Assembly: GCA_039621445.1 (NCBI GenBank)
Contig: CP154956.1
Coordinates: 83,634,474-83,698,473 of the forward strand
DNA length: 64,000 nucleotides
Direction of reading: 5' to 3'
Source: Euglena gracilis
Taxonomy: Eukaryota; Euglenida; Euglenophyceae; Euglenales
Of the stretch, positions 22,531 through 42,985 are shown in pieces. Every line of letters starts with the position of its first letter. Positions within the stretch are counted from its first letter, which is position 1. The notes beneath the pieces are model-generated. The model was not told where the DNA came from, did no database searches, and saw only the letters and a list, made by a program, of their open reading frames with translations. The position numbers and the translations under genes are program-made.

Positions 22531-22959
22531 ATTTCAGAAAAAAATTGGTGACAAGGGCGATGCTGGCAATTTTTTTGTATATTTTGAAGAATTAAACCCA
22601 TTTTTGGAATACTTTCTCCACAAATTTCCAATATTACTCCCATGTTGGCCATTTTGGATCAATTTTTGCTAATTATGGGTAATATTTTGCACTGATTTGG
22701 CAAATATTGGGCTAATTTGGGTCAATATGAGCACATTTTATGGCATTTTGCGCCATTTTGGTGATTTTTGGTTATTTTTCACAATTTTGTGGACATTATT
22801 GGCGTTTTTGGGCAAGTTTAGGTTATTTGAAGCAACTTTAGGTCATTTTGATTGCTTTTGGGGCCTTTTGCGGTCAATTTTAGGTTTTTTGTGGTCATTT
22901 TTTTTGGGTTTCTGTGGTCATTTTGCTAGGTTGGGAGCCAGTGGATGCAGTGGTTACAG

Positions 22960-23455
22960 ATACTGGACAAGATGCAATGGATGCAGATGCTGAACAAGAT
23001 GCAGACTGATCAAGATGAACACTGGACAAGATGCAGATGCTGTATGAGATGCAGATGCCGAACAAGATGCAGATACTGAACAAGATGCAGACACTGGACA
23101 AGATGTAGATGCTGTATGGGATGCTGATGCTGGACAAGATGTAGACACTGGACAAGATGCAGATGCTGTACAAGATGCAGATGCTGGACAAGATGCTGAT
23201 ATTGGACAAGATGCAGACGTTGTTCAAGATGCAGACACTGGACAAGATGTCGACACTGGACAAGATGCAGATGCTGGAGAAGATGAAGTGGATGCAGATA
23301 CTGGACAAGATTAAGATCTTGACAAGATGCAGGTATTGGATAAGATGCACACACCAGACAAGATGCAGTGATTGCTGATGCAAAGGATGTAGATATTGGA
23401 CAAGATGCAGATGCTGGGCGAGATGCGATGTTGAACAAGATGCAGACATTGGGTG
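22960..23455. repeat. 18-bp degenerate minisatellite
   Basis: Repeated units close to GGACAAGATGCAGATGCT, diverged by substitutions and small indels. Open frames on both strands arise from the repeat period. Confidence 0.9.
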
Positions 23456-24093
23456 AGCACATTTCATGTCAATATTTCAACATTATGGACCAGTCACATG
23501 TTTGCTTGCTTTTGTTTGCTTTTCTTTGCTTGCACATGCTGCTCAACAAACCACCTCCAAATGGGTTATTTGGGCCAAAGCCGATGGTTTTGTGGTGACA
23601 AGGTAGGCAAAGTATGTGAAGCGTTTTTTTCTCTGTTAAAGGTGTGATTCCTGCATTAGGTTCATTGCACCAAGTGGATGGGATATAACAGTGCCACCAT
23701 CAAACAACGTTGCTTGGGGTATCAAGTTGGAATAGGTGAGGGGATGTTGTTTGTGAAAAGCATCCACGCCAAGAGGCTTGAACAGAAAAGCACCAGTTTT
23801 GGTGTTGCCATCCACCATTGTGGTTAATATGTCATGTCTCATGAAGCGTCCCAAAAAACCCCAGCAAAAAAAGACCAAAGTGCTCTGGCAGAAAAAAAGA
23901 AGCTTATTCCCAAAACCTTGCATTTGCATATTGCAACCAAAAACTCTTTGACCTCTTTAATCCCTGAGCACCCATTCCAAACGGACCTCCTTGGATGCCT
24001 TACCTTGCCACGAATGCTTTCATGTTGACCGAATGATCAAAATTTATTGTTGGTATGAAAGAATTTTAAGGCAGCTTTACCCCCCACCTATAG

Positions 24094-24180
24094 GAAAAAA
24101 TGGCCGAAAATGGCCGAAAATGGCCGAAAATGGCCGAAAATGGCCGAAAATGGCCGAAAATGGCCGAAAATGGCGAAAAT
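24094..24180. repeat. AAAATGGCCG decamer array
   Basis: Eight copies of the decamer, starting just after CACCTATAGG and followed by CTATAGGTG at about 24192, so the array sits between short inverted ends. Confidence 0.9.
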
Positions 24181-24427
24181 CTGGGGTCAACTATAGGTGC
24201 TTGTTCAGGGTTTGTAGGTTACAAGGTAATCTACAAACCCTGAACAAAAACAGTTTTTTGGGCACCTGGTCGTACAACCCCCCCCCCCCCCCCGGTCGGG
24301 GGTTGCAGGTCAGGGGGTGCAACCCCCCCCCCCCGGTCAGGGTTGTAGGAACCCAGTCGGTGGGCAGGGGGGGGGGGCGGGCACGTTGCATCAGCTTTCA
24401 CGGGTGGGTTGCAGCAACCGCTTCCGG

Positions 24428-33104
<8,677 letters not shown>

Positions 33105-33433
33105 TTTGGCACAGGGAAACACTCTCACTGCAAACGCTCCTAATCTCCCCCCACCACCCCTCACCCACCCACACGCACGTACACATACATGCCCTCCCAC
33201 CCACCCACCCACACACACACACACACGCACGCACTCACACATGCACACACACACAAGTGTGTATTCCACACGCAGACACACCTCACACTCACTCTTACAA
33301 CGCTTAAAAAGAAAAAGCGGTTGAAGTTACAACTCTCGAGGGGAAAGTGGTAGTGAAATTGTTTACCTTTTTCCATTGGGGAAATTGAAGTCTTCACTTT
33401 CCTGTTGCCTCCCCTGCCCCGGCGTCCCCAGGC

Positions 33434-33560
33434 ATGCCCCCAGCCCAGTACAACCCACACATCGCCGCCCAGGGCCTCCACGACCTGCTCCAGTCCTGCC
33501 CACGGCCGGGTGGGGCTCCAGAGGCCAGCGGCTCGGCTCTGGGGCCTAGAGGGATCGCTT
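33434..33560 (+). CDS. Candidate first exon, unrecognised
   Basis: ATG at 33434 opens MPPAQYNPHIAAQGLHDLLQ then SCPRPGG, just after TCCCCAG. A GT donor at about 33513 would end it there. A later block at 33842-33960 (acceptor GGCCGCCCAG) reads SHLAVAPGNPKGLVDGVLPL then PIFLSECASHQGAF and may be its next exon. No family recognised. Confidence 0.35.
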
Positions 33561-33591
33561 CGGCGCTTTGGCAGGCCCTCTGCATTGGCTG

Positions 33592-33697
33592 ACAGACAGG
33601 CAGACAGGCAGGCAGGCAGGCAGCAGCCAGGCAGGCAGATGGGCAGGCAGACAGACAGACAGACAGAGAGACGGACAGACGGACAGACAGACAGACA

Positions 33698-33766
<69 letters not shown>

Positions 33767-33772
33767 ACAGCT
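33592..33772. repeat. (GGCA)n/(GACA)n microsatellite
   Basis: About 180 bases of GGCA units with GACA and GACG variants. Confidence 0.97.
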
Positions 33773-34249
33773 GATTTGACAGGCAATAATTTTCGGGGTG
33801 GTCATGGTTGCCTGACCATTCATCACTTTGCAATTGAATTGGCCGCCCAGCCACCTGGCCGTGGCTCCGGGGAATCCCAAAGGCCTCGTCGATGGAGTTC
33901 TCCCCCTCCCCATCTTCTTGAGCGAATGCGCCTCCCACCAGGGAGCTTTTGTGCCAATCTGTCAATGTTGTTTTGGCCAACTACACACCACCTGCTATCC
34001 CAATGTGTGTCTTCACAGGATCTCTTCAATGGGGATGGGGTCAGAAATGATTGAAAGTTAGGACTGCTTAATTTTCGACCCCACTTCTCTTTTGGTTTGG
34101 AGGTTGACCACTGCTGACCAGGGTTCGATATAAGTTGGGTGTGGGAGAGAGAGGAGGTGGGGTGTTCCCCCCCTTCTCCTGGACTGCCGGGGAGCGGGGG
34201 TCCAAACTTGCCCTGGGGGTACCCAGGACCATACCATTGCTTAACACCT

Positions 34250-34520
34250 TTCCTACCCCCCCCCCAGGGGCTGACTGACTGTTTTTTCAAGAGTGACTGA
34301 CCGGTTTTTTGGCCGCGACCCCCCCCAGGGGGGTGGGGTGGGCCCGAAAATGAAAAGTGGCTGACCTGGCGCCGAAGGCACCGGAATTTTTTTTAGACTT
34401 TTTGAGACTTTTTGGCAAAATTTCATTGCCTCCTGAAGAGTAGTCGATCCCCCGGGGGGTTAAAGTGACTGACTGGTTTTTTCAGAGTTGAAAGTGACCC
34501 CCCTCCCCCCCGGGGTCGCT
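34250..34520. repeat. Copy of GACTGACTGG repeat family
   Basis: Contains GTGACTGACTGGTTTTTT-type words between C-run and G-run blocks. Shares this layout with 13330-13575, 14880-15070 and 52145-52430. It carries GGCGCCGAAGGCACCGGAA at 34368. Confidence 0.75.
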
Positions 34521-35020
34521 AAGTACTGGTATGCCCAGGACTCCCAAAATTGTCAAAATTGTCAAGGCGCTTTGCACCGGAGAAAGATTTCACACCACTT
34601 TTTTTTCATTTTTTTTGCAATATTTTGCCCAAAAAGTGCCCAAAATTGCATTTTCGCCTTTTTGGGGGGAGACAACATTTTTTTGGTCCAGCGCCTTGTG
34701 TGGGATAAAAAGATACGTCACCAGACCAGTGTAAACAGTGGATTGCGCCACTGTTTAGGTGGGGGGATGTCCCCCCACCCCGCCTCCCTCCTGGACCGGA
34801 GGGAGGGGTCTGACCCCCCCCAACCTCACATTTAACCCCACCTTTCACTCTTTGTACGGTGGTACCCTTGTCGAACTAGGGAAGGTGGGTATCACCTCAA
34901 ATGCACCGAATTTTTCATCCTAAGATGATCTCCAAAGATGTTTCCCCAGGAGGGTGTCGGATGTTCAATAAAAAAAATTAGCTCTGCCTGATGACTTCTG
35001 GCGAAGTCCTTTTCTTGCAG

Positions 35021-35101
35021 AGAACACTCCACGTTCGACTCTTGATTGGCAGTCGCAAGAACATTGATTGGCAGTCACCCCCCATCAGAGAGAAAGACAA
35101 G
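35021..35101 (+). CDS. Exon resembling a phospholipase D-family segment
   Basis: A clean exon: acceptor TTCTTGCAG ends at 35020, donor GTAAAC starts at 35102, and 27 codons run in phase 0 at both ends. It reads RTLHVRLLIGSRKNIDWQSP then PIREKDK. VRLLIG-KNID resembles the VRLL-S-W-(H/N)T(D/E)P segment that precedes the second HKD motif in PLD3/PLD4-type proteins. No HKD exon was found nearby, so the family call is weak, but the exon is well defined. Confidence 0.5.
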
Positions 35102-36119
35102 GTAAACCCTTGTGGGATGCACTTTAGGCCCGGACTCAGGACACGTGTGGTAACGCTGGGGGGGGGGGGGTGAATGGCTGCCATATATTGACCTAAAGCT
35201 GCCTGAGCCGCCGGTGTCACGATGATGGGACGTTGCGGCTTTTTCCCACACACGACAGGCGACGCCCGCGTCCCTCCCGAAGCGTGATCCTCGGCCCCCC
35301 GTCACCGGCTTGTCTGTCCTTCCTCCCCTTCACTCCCACCAACCACACCCATTGTCTTAAGTGAGTGTTAGTTTTGTTCATGGGAAGGAGGGGGGTACGA
35401 TGAAGGGGGGTCCAAATCCTCCCCTCCTCTGTTCCCTCCTTTGGGCTATCAGGGGCTCCAAAAACAAAATGTTCCAAAACCACCCAGAAATATTTTTCTT
35501 CATTGCAGCATTTTTTCTAGGGGACATACCGCCAGCCCGCCACCCCAAATAATTCATGTGCATGATTCCGCACAACTTTTTTTTTGCAACTGTGCCACAC
35601 CAATTTTTTCCAGGGTGGTGCTTGAGGGGAAGAAAAATTTCCCATCCCTGTGCATTTCATCAAAAATCCAAAGGGATAAATGCCGAGTTAGTGTTCATGT
35701 TTTGGGGGGGAAAAAACGGGGAAACAAAGGTTTTCTGCACCCTTGCACCATCGCCCATCCGACACACACAAAACAAAACAAAACAGGGCGGTTCCACAAA
35801 GGACAGGAAGTTTTTTCCCCCGCAAGAACCGCCCCTGAAAGACCATCCTCAGGCGTAATGTGGCTCCGACACATGGAAACTTTTTTCCTCAAATCCCAGG
35901 TGACCGCTTTTGTGATGCAACTCCACGTGCACCTCATGCACTGCAGCACAAGTTTTGGATGTGCGCCGCATGCTCGCCGCATCAGAACTTTTTTCTGCCA
36001 CGGCGTATTTCTCTGTGGTGCATAAATGCAAAGTATGGGGGAGGATCAACCCAGGCGAGGTTGGGGGGATCGGGTCTGGAACAATTGTTTGGAACAACCC
36101 TTTTCACTTAATACCTTGG

Positions 36120-39100
36120 CCCCGCCCCATCCCCCACCCCATCCCCGCCACCCCAGCACTGCCCCCTGCCCTGCCGAGCAACCTGGTCGATGTTCCACTC
36201 CATTCCGAGGAATGTGATCCCCTTGCCATGGCGGCCGCCTTCCCCTTTGTGGGTGTGAAACGTGCAATAAGGTCCAAAGCAGACCCAATTGGTCGGCCAG
36301 GGGGAAGGAACGAACTCTCAGACATGGCAGACACCGAAAGGAAGGGGGGAAATTCACTTTGCAGGCCCTCCTTTTTTTTGGCCATTTTTGCACAGTTTGC
36401 ATTTTGCACATCTCTTCCCCGGCCAAGGGCATTTGCAAGGCGGAAGTTTTCTTTTCCCTCAGCTCTACCTCGCCCGCTGGCTTTTGTCACCCCCATAAGG
36501 CTTTCGCCTTCCCAACAAAGAAGTGGCCACATGCGTGTACCAGTTCATTTTGCATGTTGGAAAGTTGGCACCTGGACGCATACATTGCACTTATGGTCTT
36601 GTCGATCGTTTTCCTCTATTTGCAAACCAGGGCTGAATGGGAATCCCAGCCCTATGGGTGGGGGGTGGGGGGTCCGACCCCCCCTCCCATTTTTCCAGGG
36701 GTGCCGATTTTTTGGTTAAAGTTTTTTTGTGTGTGGCAACTAGACAGGTGGGGAGTTGACCTCCTGCCAGGTTGCCTGTACAGCCCTGCACAGAACTTAT
36801 GTATTTTTCGCATTTTGCAATAGTTTGCTTACACTTCAAACAATTACCGGTAGTTTTTTTTTTCCAGCTGGTCAGAATTCTTTTCATAGCGTGCAGGCCA
36901 TCTGCCGAATGTCATATGCACACCATTTGAACACTCCAATGTTTTTGGATGAAAAGAAGTCAATTTTTGCGCATGTTCTTTTAAGATTATTTTGAGGAGA
37001 GAAATATGAAACGTCAACGTTTGTTGAAGGCATCCAACACGTTGCATGATGAGCCATGATGCAGGATGAAATTTTTCCCCTCAAGGAGACAAAAATTTTC
37101 ACGTCCCCCCCAGCAGGTTTTGAAGGAATCGAACTTGAACTCGCGTTGTTTTATTATTATTAGTTTTATTTATTGTCTTATTCTGCTTTGTTGTTTTAGG
37201 AGCGGTATTGTTTGTTTTGTTTTATTTGTTTTCCGCATTCCATTTGACTAGTTTTGTTGCACCTCCTGCTCTTGACGGGTATGCCCCCATGGCCAGGGCG
37301 CTCCGGGGTTGAATTCCTCGACGGTACCCATCACTCTCAGCACCCTCCACGCTAGCAGGACCCCAAAGCACCAAACCCAGCACTTTCCAACCCCCTCCCC
37401 CATCCAAGACCGGATCGCGACCAACATTTGGGCCACACCGCTTGCAGCAGGGAAGCCCACTTGGTGTAAGTGGCTGATGGGAATTGACCCTCCCGGGGGG
37501 GGGGGGGGGGGCGGGGGACCCGCCCCCCCCCCTCCCCGGGAGGGGGGGTCAATCAGAATCCTTCCTTTTCAAGGATGCACACCCCTGAGGGGGGGGGGGC
37601 TGGGTGCTCTGGGCAGGCAGGGGGGTAGGGCACTTTCGACCCCCTGCGGGGGGGGGGGGTAGGGCTTTTAAGGAGGGTGGTAATGCTATACCACACACAC
37701 CAGGGGCCCAGAAATGGCCATTTTCCCGGAAACAGCGGCCTGGTTGGCAGGCACCGGGGTCCAAACCGACCCCCTCCCCCTGGGGGGTGCCTGCTGCGGG
37801 CCGGCACCCCATAGCACAACGCCCCCCCCCCTTATTCCAGGGGTTGGTAAAAAGCCGCCTGGTGTGGATTAAGAAGATTGGACCCCATCCCCGGGGGTTT
37901 CGGCCAGCCAAGGGCCTTTCTCCAATCAGGTCAATTTTTCCCGCCTCTGAGCTGGACCCCGGGGTCGTCAAGCGACGTCCCCCCCCTCCGCTGTGCTCTC
38001 CAATCTGGCGCACAAACGGTGTAAATTGGCTTGTAACCCCCCCCCTAATAAGTGCATGGGTGTGCACATTTTAAGGACGTAGTTTCGGGCCCAAGGGGTG
38101 CGCACTTATTAGGGCAGTGCGCACTTTTTAGGACAAAGCCAAAAATACACACATTTTCCCCACTCCTGTTTCATTTCCCCCAAGTTTGTGATTTTAAGCT
38201 ATGAGTCAAGTGATTATGTGTCAAATGTGGGCTTGGGCATAGAAATATTTGGTCTGAAAAGGACAGTTCTGAGAATTGTGTGTGCTTTCCGACCTGAGAT
38301 GCGACAGTGATTTTTCCTTTGGGGGGGTGCACACTTTTTAGGGAGGTAGTTTCGGACCCTCGGGGGGGTGCGCACTCATTAGGGCACGGCACTGCGCACT
38401 TATTAGGGGAGGGGGGTTTACCTGACTTTTTTGCTGTCATTCTTTTTGGGTCAATTGTATGCACAGCACATCTGGTTAAAGACTCTCAATAGCAATCTGT
38501 CCATTTTCAAAAGTACTATTCCTGTTCGCAGTTTTGTAATAAAACTATCAAGTATCTACCAAGTTTTGTAATAAAACTATCAACTATCTACCAAGTTTTT
38601 ATTCTATGTACTTTGTTCTGTTTGCAGTTAAGATTTTTTTTAACTGAATTGAAGGGGGTTTTCGCTTCCCACATTTTTCCGTCTTATTTCTTGAAAAATT
38701 TTGGACACGACATGTAATTGAAATTCTTTGACTGTTTTTGATAGCTTTTGGAAGGTAGTTCAGTCAAATTTTTCATGGACAATTTACGCCACCTAAGCGA
38801 CTGTCTAAAATGGGAAGACCTTTTCCTCCAATTAATGATGTGGACTCTGTTAAAAGAGCCGAATGCCAGTCAGAACCCTGGCTTGTCGTCACCGGCTTGG
38901 CAACTTCCGGAGCGGAATGCTTGCTCTCCCAATCAATGTGTTCCCCTGGCCTCGGGCTTGGCCACACCCCCCACGCCACCCTGCCTATACCTTTCATTTC
39001 ATTCTGCTTTATTTCCTCATTGAGGAGCAGCGACCCTCTCCTGCCCCTTCCTCACCACCTGGCCCCACCTCCAGCTGCCAAAATTGCGTCACTTACGAGG

Positions 39101-39342
39101 GGTGACGTGTTCGCCCGACGTGGCTGGCAACCCCCCCCCCAGCCGGCATTCAGCAATGCTTCGCCATCATGGGCATGCGGATGTATTTCTCAAAAAACTG
39201 CGCACCCCTGAGGGTCCGAAATGTCTGAAATTGCACACCCTGTGCACTCCAACAGTTAAATGGGGGGTCACCGACCGACCATTCAGGTGACAATTTTCCG
39301 GGATAGGTATGCCCCCAAATTACTGGGGCAAGAGACCTCCGA
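36120..39342. other. Stretch without a secure gene
   Basis: Possible short coding blocks at 36172-36260 (SNLVDVPLHSEECDPLAMAA) and 37310-37490 (TPSPIQDRIATNIWATPLAA), neither with a clear donor. A near-perfect C/G palindrome with ATTGACC ends lies at 37481-37555, and a repeat with CCCTAATAAGTGC ends at 38041-38418. The rest is T-rich with homopolymer runs. Confidence 0.5.
38041..38418. repeat. Inverted-repeat element with CCCTAATAAGTGC ends
   Basis: CCCTAATAAGTGC near 38043 is matched in inverse as GCACTTATTAGGGG at 38396-38409. Internal copies of GTGCGCACTTATTAGGGCA at about 38097 and GTGCGCACTCATTAGGGCA at about 38367 suggest two tandem units. No target duplication was established. Confidence 0.7.
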
Positions 39343-39350
39343 TTCAGGAC

Positions 39351-40650
39351 CAGGCTTCTGCTTAAGGGATTGCAGTACCCCCCGGGGGGGGGGTGGACGA
39401 TTTTAGGTGGTGTGTGGCAGTGGTGGGAACGTCGCCAAAGCGAGGGTGCCCAAGGCCCTGTATAGCCGTCGCTTTGGTGTCCGGGTGCCCCAGAGGGTCT
39501 TGACTAGCCCACCCGGGTACCCCTGGTGGCCTTGAGCAACCCGGCCCACCCCTGTGGCCAGAAGGGAAAATGGGGGGAGCGAGGGGAAGACAGAGGGAAC
39601 CCCCCATGGAGACCAGCAGCAGAAAACGCGACTCCGATGCCTCTGTAGGGGGGCATGGCGCTTCGTGCGACCGCCCGGGGGACATGGCAGGGGGGCCTTC
39701 GGGCTCGCCGGCCTAGTAGGATCCCACCCCCCAGCAACCCAACCCCAAAGGGGAAGCCAGCAGAGAGGGACCCACCCGCGAGGCAGTGGACCGCCCAAAC
39801 CAACCCCAGACAGGGCATGGAGCGCAGGTACCAGTACCAGTATGTAAGGAACTGCTGGCACCCAGCAGCACACTACCCACCCGCCACCAGCCCTAAGGCC
39901 GAGACTTGGTGACCCGGGTTTACCTAAGCCGCGGGACCGTGAGGCCACATTGGAATTTTTCAAGTCATGGCGTTGTGCCTGCGCCATGCATCCCCCACAC
40001 AGAAAAGTGGGAAGAGGGCAGGAGGCAAGAGCAGCACTGGGCGCAAGGGTGTAGACCCACCCACGGGAACCACACCAACCACACAAGGTGAGTGTATGTT
40101 CCTACAGCGCTGGAATTACACCAGAGTTTCTCACCCTGCCAGGGGGAGCAACAAAAGAGGACTGGTGTAAGGGGTCCCTGGCCACTCACCACGCAGCAAA
40201 CTGGGCCAGAAGCGAAGTTAGTGCCGGCCATAAACAGACAAGAAGCCTTAGTGCAACTAAAGGGGGGGGGCTGGACTGCAGCTAGTCCAAAATTGGCTAG
40301 TGGGATTTCTAGCAGACCCCCCCCGGGGGGTCTGCTAACAGGGCTAGCTAGTGGAAAAAGAAAATTTTAGTGACCGGCGCGAAGCGCCGGAATTTTTTTG
40401 GGACCCCCAAAAATGGCCCAAAATGCCCGTTTTTGGCCATTTTGGGGAATTTTTTGGAACAAAATCAGCCAAAAACCTATTAAAACCTCATTTCCACCTC
40501 GGCGAACAGCGCCGGAGGAAAATTTTTTTTCCAGTCCGGGGGACCCCCGGACCCCCCCCCCCCCCGGGTCTAGCTAATCCATTTTTTCCAGTGTCTAGCC
40601 GATTGGCTAGCCAATACCCCCCCCCGGGGGAGTCCTTAAGCAGAAGCCTG
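39351..40650. mobile_element. 1300-bp introner-like DNA element
   Basis: Perfect 17-bp terminal inverted repeats CAGGCTTCTGCTTAAGG (starting 39351, ending 40650) are bounded by a perfect 8-bp direct duplication TTCAGGAC at 39343-39350 and 40651-40658. The terminus differs by one base over its first 14 from that of the 315/319-bp elements at 51203 and 54040. Inside are C/G-run blocks, two copies of the GGCGC-type palindrome (40374 and 40501), and GC-rich sequence at 39640-39900 without a recognisable protein family. No transposase is seen. Confidence 0.9.
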
Positions 40651-40780
40651 TTCAGGACCATTCAATTTTGGGGTCGGGAAGGATTCCTCCCAAAAAGAAA
40701 AAAAACAGAGCTTCCTGGTGACCTTGACTTGGGGGTGCTTGGGGGGAGGAGGAGGGGCTTTCTTCGGTGCATTTCGCCAG

Positions 40781-40851
40781 CTACGGTGCTGGGGGCCTTT
40801 GGCTTCACCCTCCACCCTGTCGTGCCCCCATTCAAGGCTGGAGCTGGACCG
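40781..40851 (+). CDS. Small candidate exon
   Basis: Acceptor TTTCGCCAG ends at 40780 and donor GTGAGC starts at 40852. One frame reads TVLGAFGFTLHPVVPPFKAG. It lies 130 bases beyond the 1300-bp element. A further block at 41180-41224 (acceptor CCCCCAG, donor GTCAGG) reads VLMPENLSEFCPGN or, in the other phase, VFSCPRTCQSSAQET. Family unknown. Confidence 0.4.
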
Positions 40852-41344
40852 GTGAGCTAAGCTTGACGAAGAATCGGGTTGATGTCCCCCTGCCATTGCA
40901 AATCAAAGGAAAAGGGCAAACCATGCACACCCACCCTGCCACCGTGGGAAATTGCTTTCCATCCTCTGATTCCGCTCAGATGTTTTGATTATTTCTTCCA
41001 ACAACCTGAATTTTCTCATCGAAGACCATTTTTTCCGGAATCAAAAAATTCGTTGTTCCCTAAAATGCAAAGGAAGGGTCATTTGGTTGCATTTTTTGTG
41101 TCAGCTGGCAGTCAAAAATTCCGATTTTTCCTTCTCCTTTCCCCAACCCCATCAACCCCTGGCCTCCTGTGCCCCCCAGGTGTTCTCATGCCCGAGAACC
41201 TGTCAGAGTTCTGCCCAGGAAACGGTCAGGTTCCCAGTTCTGCCCAACCTGGCATGATAGGAGGTTTCAGAATACCCGATTCCAGCCGACTTGTCAGATG
41301 ACCCTTTCTGCGGGGGGGGGGGTGCCTTTTTTCCCACTGAAATG

Positions 41345-41485
41345 CATAAAAATGCAAATCCTGGTCTATTGGAATAAAATCCTAGTATAAAAGCAAATCC
41401 TGCTATCCTGGTATAAACTCCTGGTATGAAAGCAAACCCTGGAATTCTGGTATAAAATCGTGGTATAAAAGCCCCAAATCCAGCC
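41345..41485. repeat. Degenerate tandem repeat of CTGGTATAAAA
   Basis: Five or six diverged units around CCTGGTATAAAAGCAAATCC. The TATAAAA words come from the repeat and are not evidence for a promoter. Confidence 0.8.
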
Positions 41486-42606
41486 GCGGAACAAGTTTTC
41501 AGCCGAAATTTTGGTTGGGCACCTCAATGGGAATCGGGCTTGCTTCAGCCTCCTTCTCGTCGACCGGGTCCCTACACCCTGTGGTGCCTGACGCAAGTCG
41601 CCCGCAAGGCTGTCTTTCTGCCCCCAGTGTTCCGCTTGCCTGGTGGATGTAGCCCTGCCCGCCCACTCTTCCAGGCCACCGAAGCTTGTTGCATGTGTCA
41701 GGGTTCGGTCTGCGGTAGTTGTATGGGTGGAGCCTACCCACCCACAGTCGCCCAAGCAAGGTGGACGAGTGCAATGGAACAGGGTCCCGGAAGCGCCTGC
41801 CAGACGACTCTGGGTGTGTTGTCACTGGGGCGCCACTGCTACCCATAGAGGGGCAGTGGAGACAAGTCTGAAAGGACGGTGCCAGACGTGTCAGGCCAAG
41901 TGGTCCCTGGAGAGTGACGCTGCAATGTCATTTGTCCGGGGGTTCTCAGGCCAGAAGCGACACGGAGAGAGCGGGGCTCTCACCCACCAACCCCCCCCAC
42001 CACTGCCACCACCATAACCACCGCCTTCCATTACTCCTGCTTCTTCTACGTCTTCCACTTTGTTTTCTGTTCCGCTTTTTCCCTTTGATCTTCTGAATTA
42101 GTGTTGTTAAGGTATTTCTTCCCGAGTTGTAATAATGTCCTGCGAAGCCCAGTTCAGGTGGGGCTCCCCCTCCTAAAGGAGCCCGAATTCTTAGACCCCT
42201 CACACGCCCTAAAGAGATCTATTGCAGGTGGATGGGCATCGTAAAAAGCTGACCGTAAAAAGCCAGCTCTGGTGAAACCTGGGGGGAGGGGGCAGTCTCT
42301 CTCTCCTTTTTCTCTCTCGCGCTCAGAAGTTTTGGGCGGGCAGGCTATGATTGTCCCTCTTTGCATTCTATCTGCATGCTGTGATGTTTGTCCCACCCCT
42401 CTGCCCACCTGCCTTCTCCTCAGTTTTTCTGGCAGGGAATGAAGTTGTTCTTAGCGTGTTCCAGTGTATTTTCTGCCCCACTGTACATCACAGGATGGGG
42501 CAAAACCACAAGTGTAAATGCTGGTGAGGCATGGTGCTGATGAAGAAAATGCACTTGTGGCTGCAACACAAATGTTCCCCCCCCCCTGCCTAAGCACCTC
42601 CCCCCC

Positions 42607-42985
42607 AGGGTTTGATATAAGGAGGGCGTACATGGTTTAGGTGGGGGGGTGTCCCCCCCCCCCTCCTGGCCCGCAGGGGGGGGTCCGGACCCCCCCCCCC
42701 CCCACCTGCCAGGGGGGTCCGGACCGACCCTCGAGGGGGGGGGGTTCCCGGGACCAAGGGTCAATTTTTTCCTCCGGCGCTTTGCGCCGAAAAATTTTGC
42801 ATTTTTGGCACATTTTTGCCCAAAAAGTGCCCAAAATGGCACTTTTGGTTGTTTTGGGGGGTCAAAAATTTTCGGTAACCCAGACCGCGCAACTGTTTAG
42901 GTGGGGGGGGAAGAATTGGTTGCATCCATAGGGTGCTTGTTTGGCCAAAATATTGGTGTGAACCGGGGGGGGGATGCTTAGACAA
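42607..42985. repeat. Dispersed repeat, GTTTGATATAAGG family
   Basis: Starts GGGTTTGATATAAGGAGGGC, passes through C/G blocks and the GGCGCTTTGCGCC palindrome (42777), then CCCAAAAAGTGCCCAAAAT and CTGTTTAGGTGGGGGG, and ends near TGCTTAGACAAAGG. Related copies are at 34560-34770 and, inverted, 8019-8160. A shorter relative starts at 43303. Confidence 0.8.

Larger units (their letters stand above)
20171..24427. other. Intergenic region rich in repeats
   Basis: No supported gene. Contents in order: hairpin cluster at 20517, 1140-bp element at 20699-21838, GGCCGAAAAT arrays at 22040-22336, a duplicated non-coding segment at 22466 and 23532, an 18-bp minisatellite at 22960-23455, a second decamer array at 24094-24180, and a hairpin plus C/G runs at 24206-24380. 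Confidence 0.7.

Noticed and set aside
22895-23467. Long minus-strand frame of repeating Ile-Cys-Ile-Leu
   Set aside because: Generated by the 18-bp minisatellite; the opposite strand is equally open.
24094-24180. Regular repeats as a CRISPR array
   Set aside because: Contiguous 10-bp units without spacers, in eukaryotic DNA.
41350-41480. Repeated TATAAAA words as promoters
   Set aside because: They belong to a degenerate tandem repeat with no downstream gene start.
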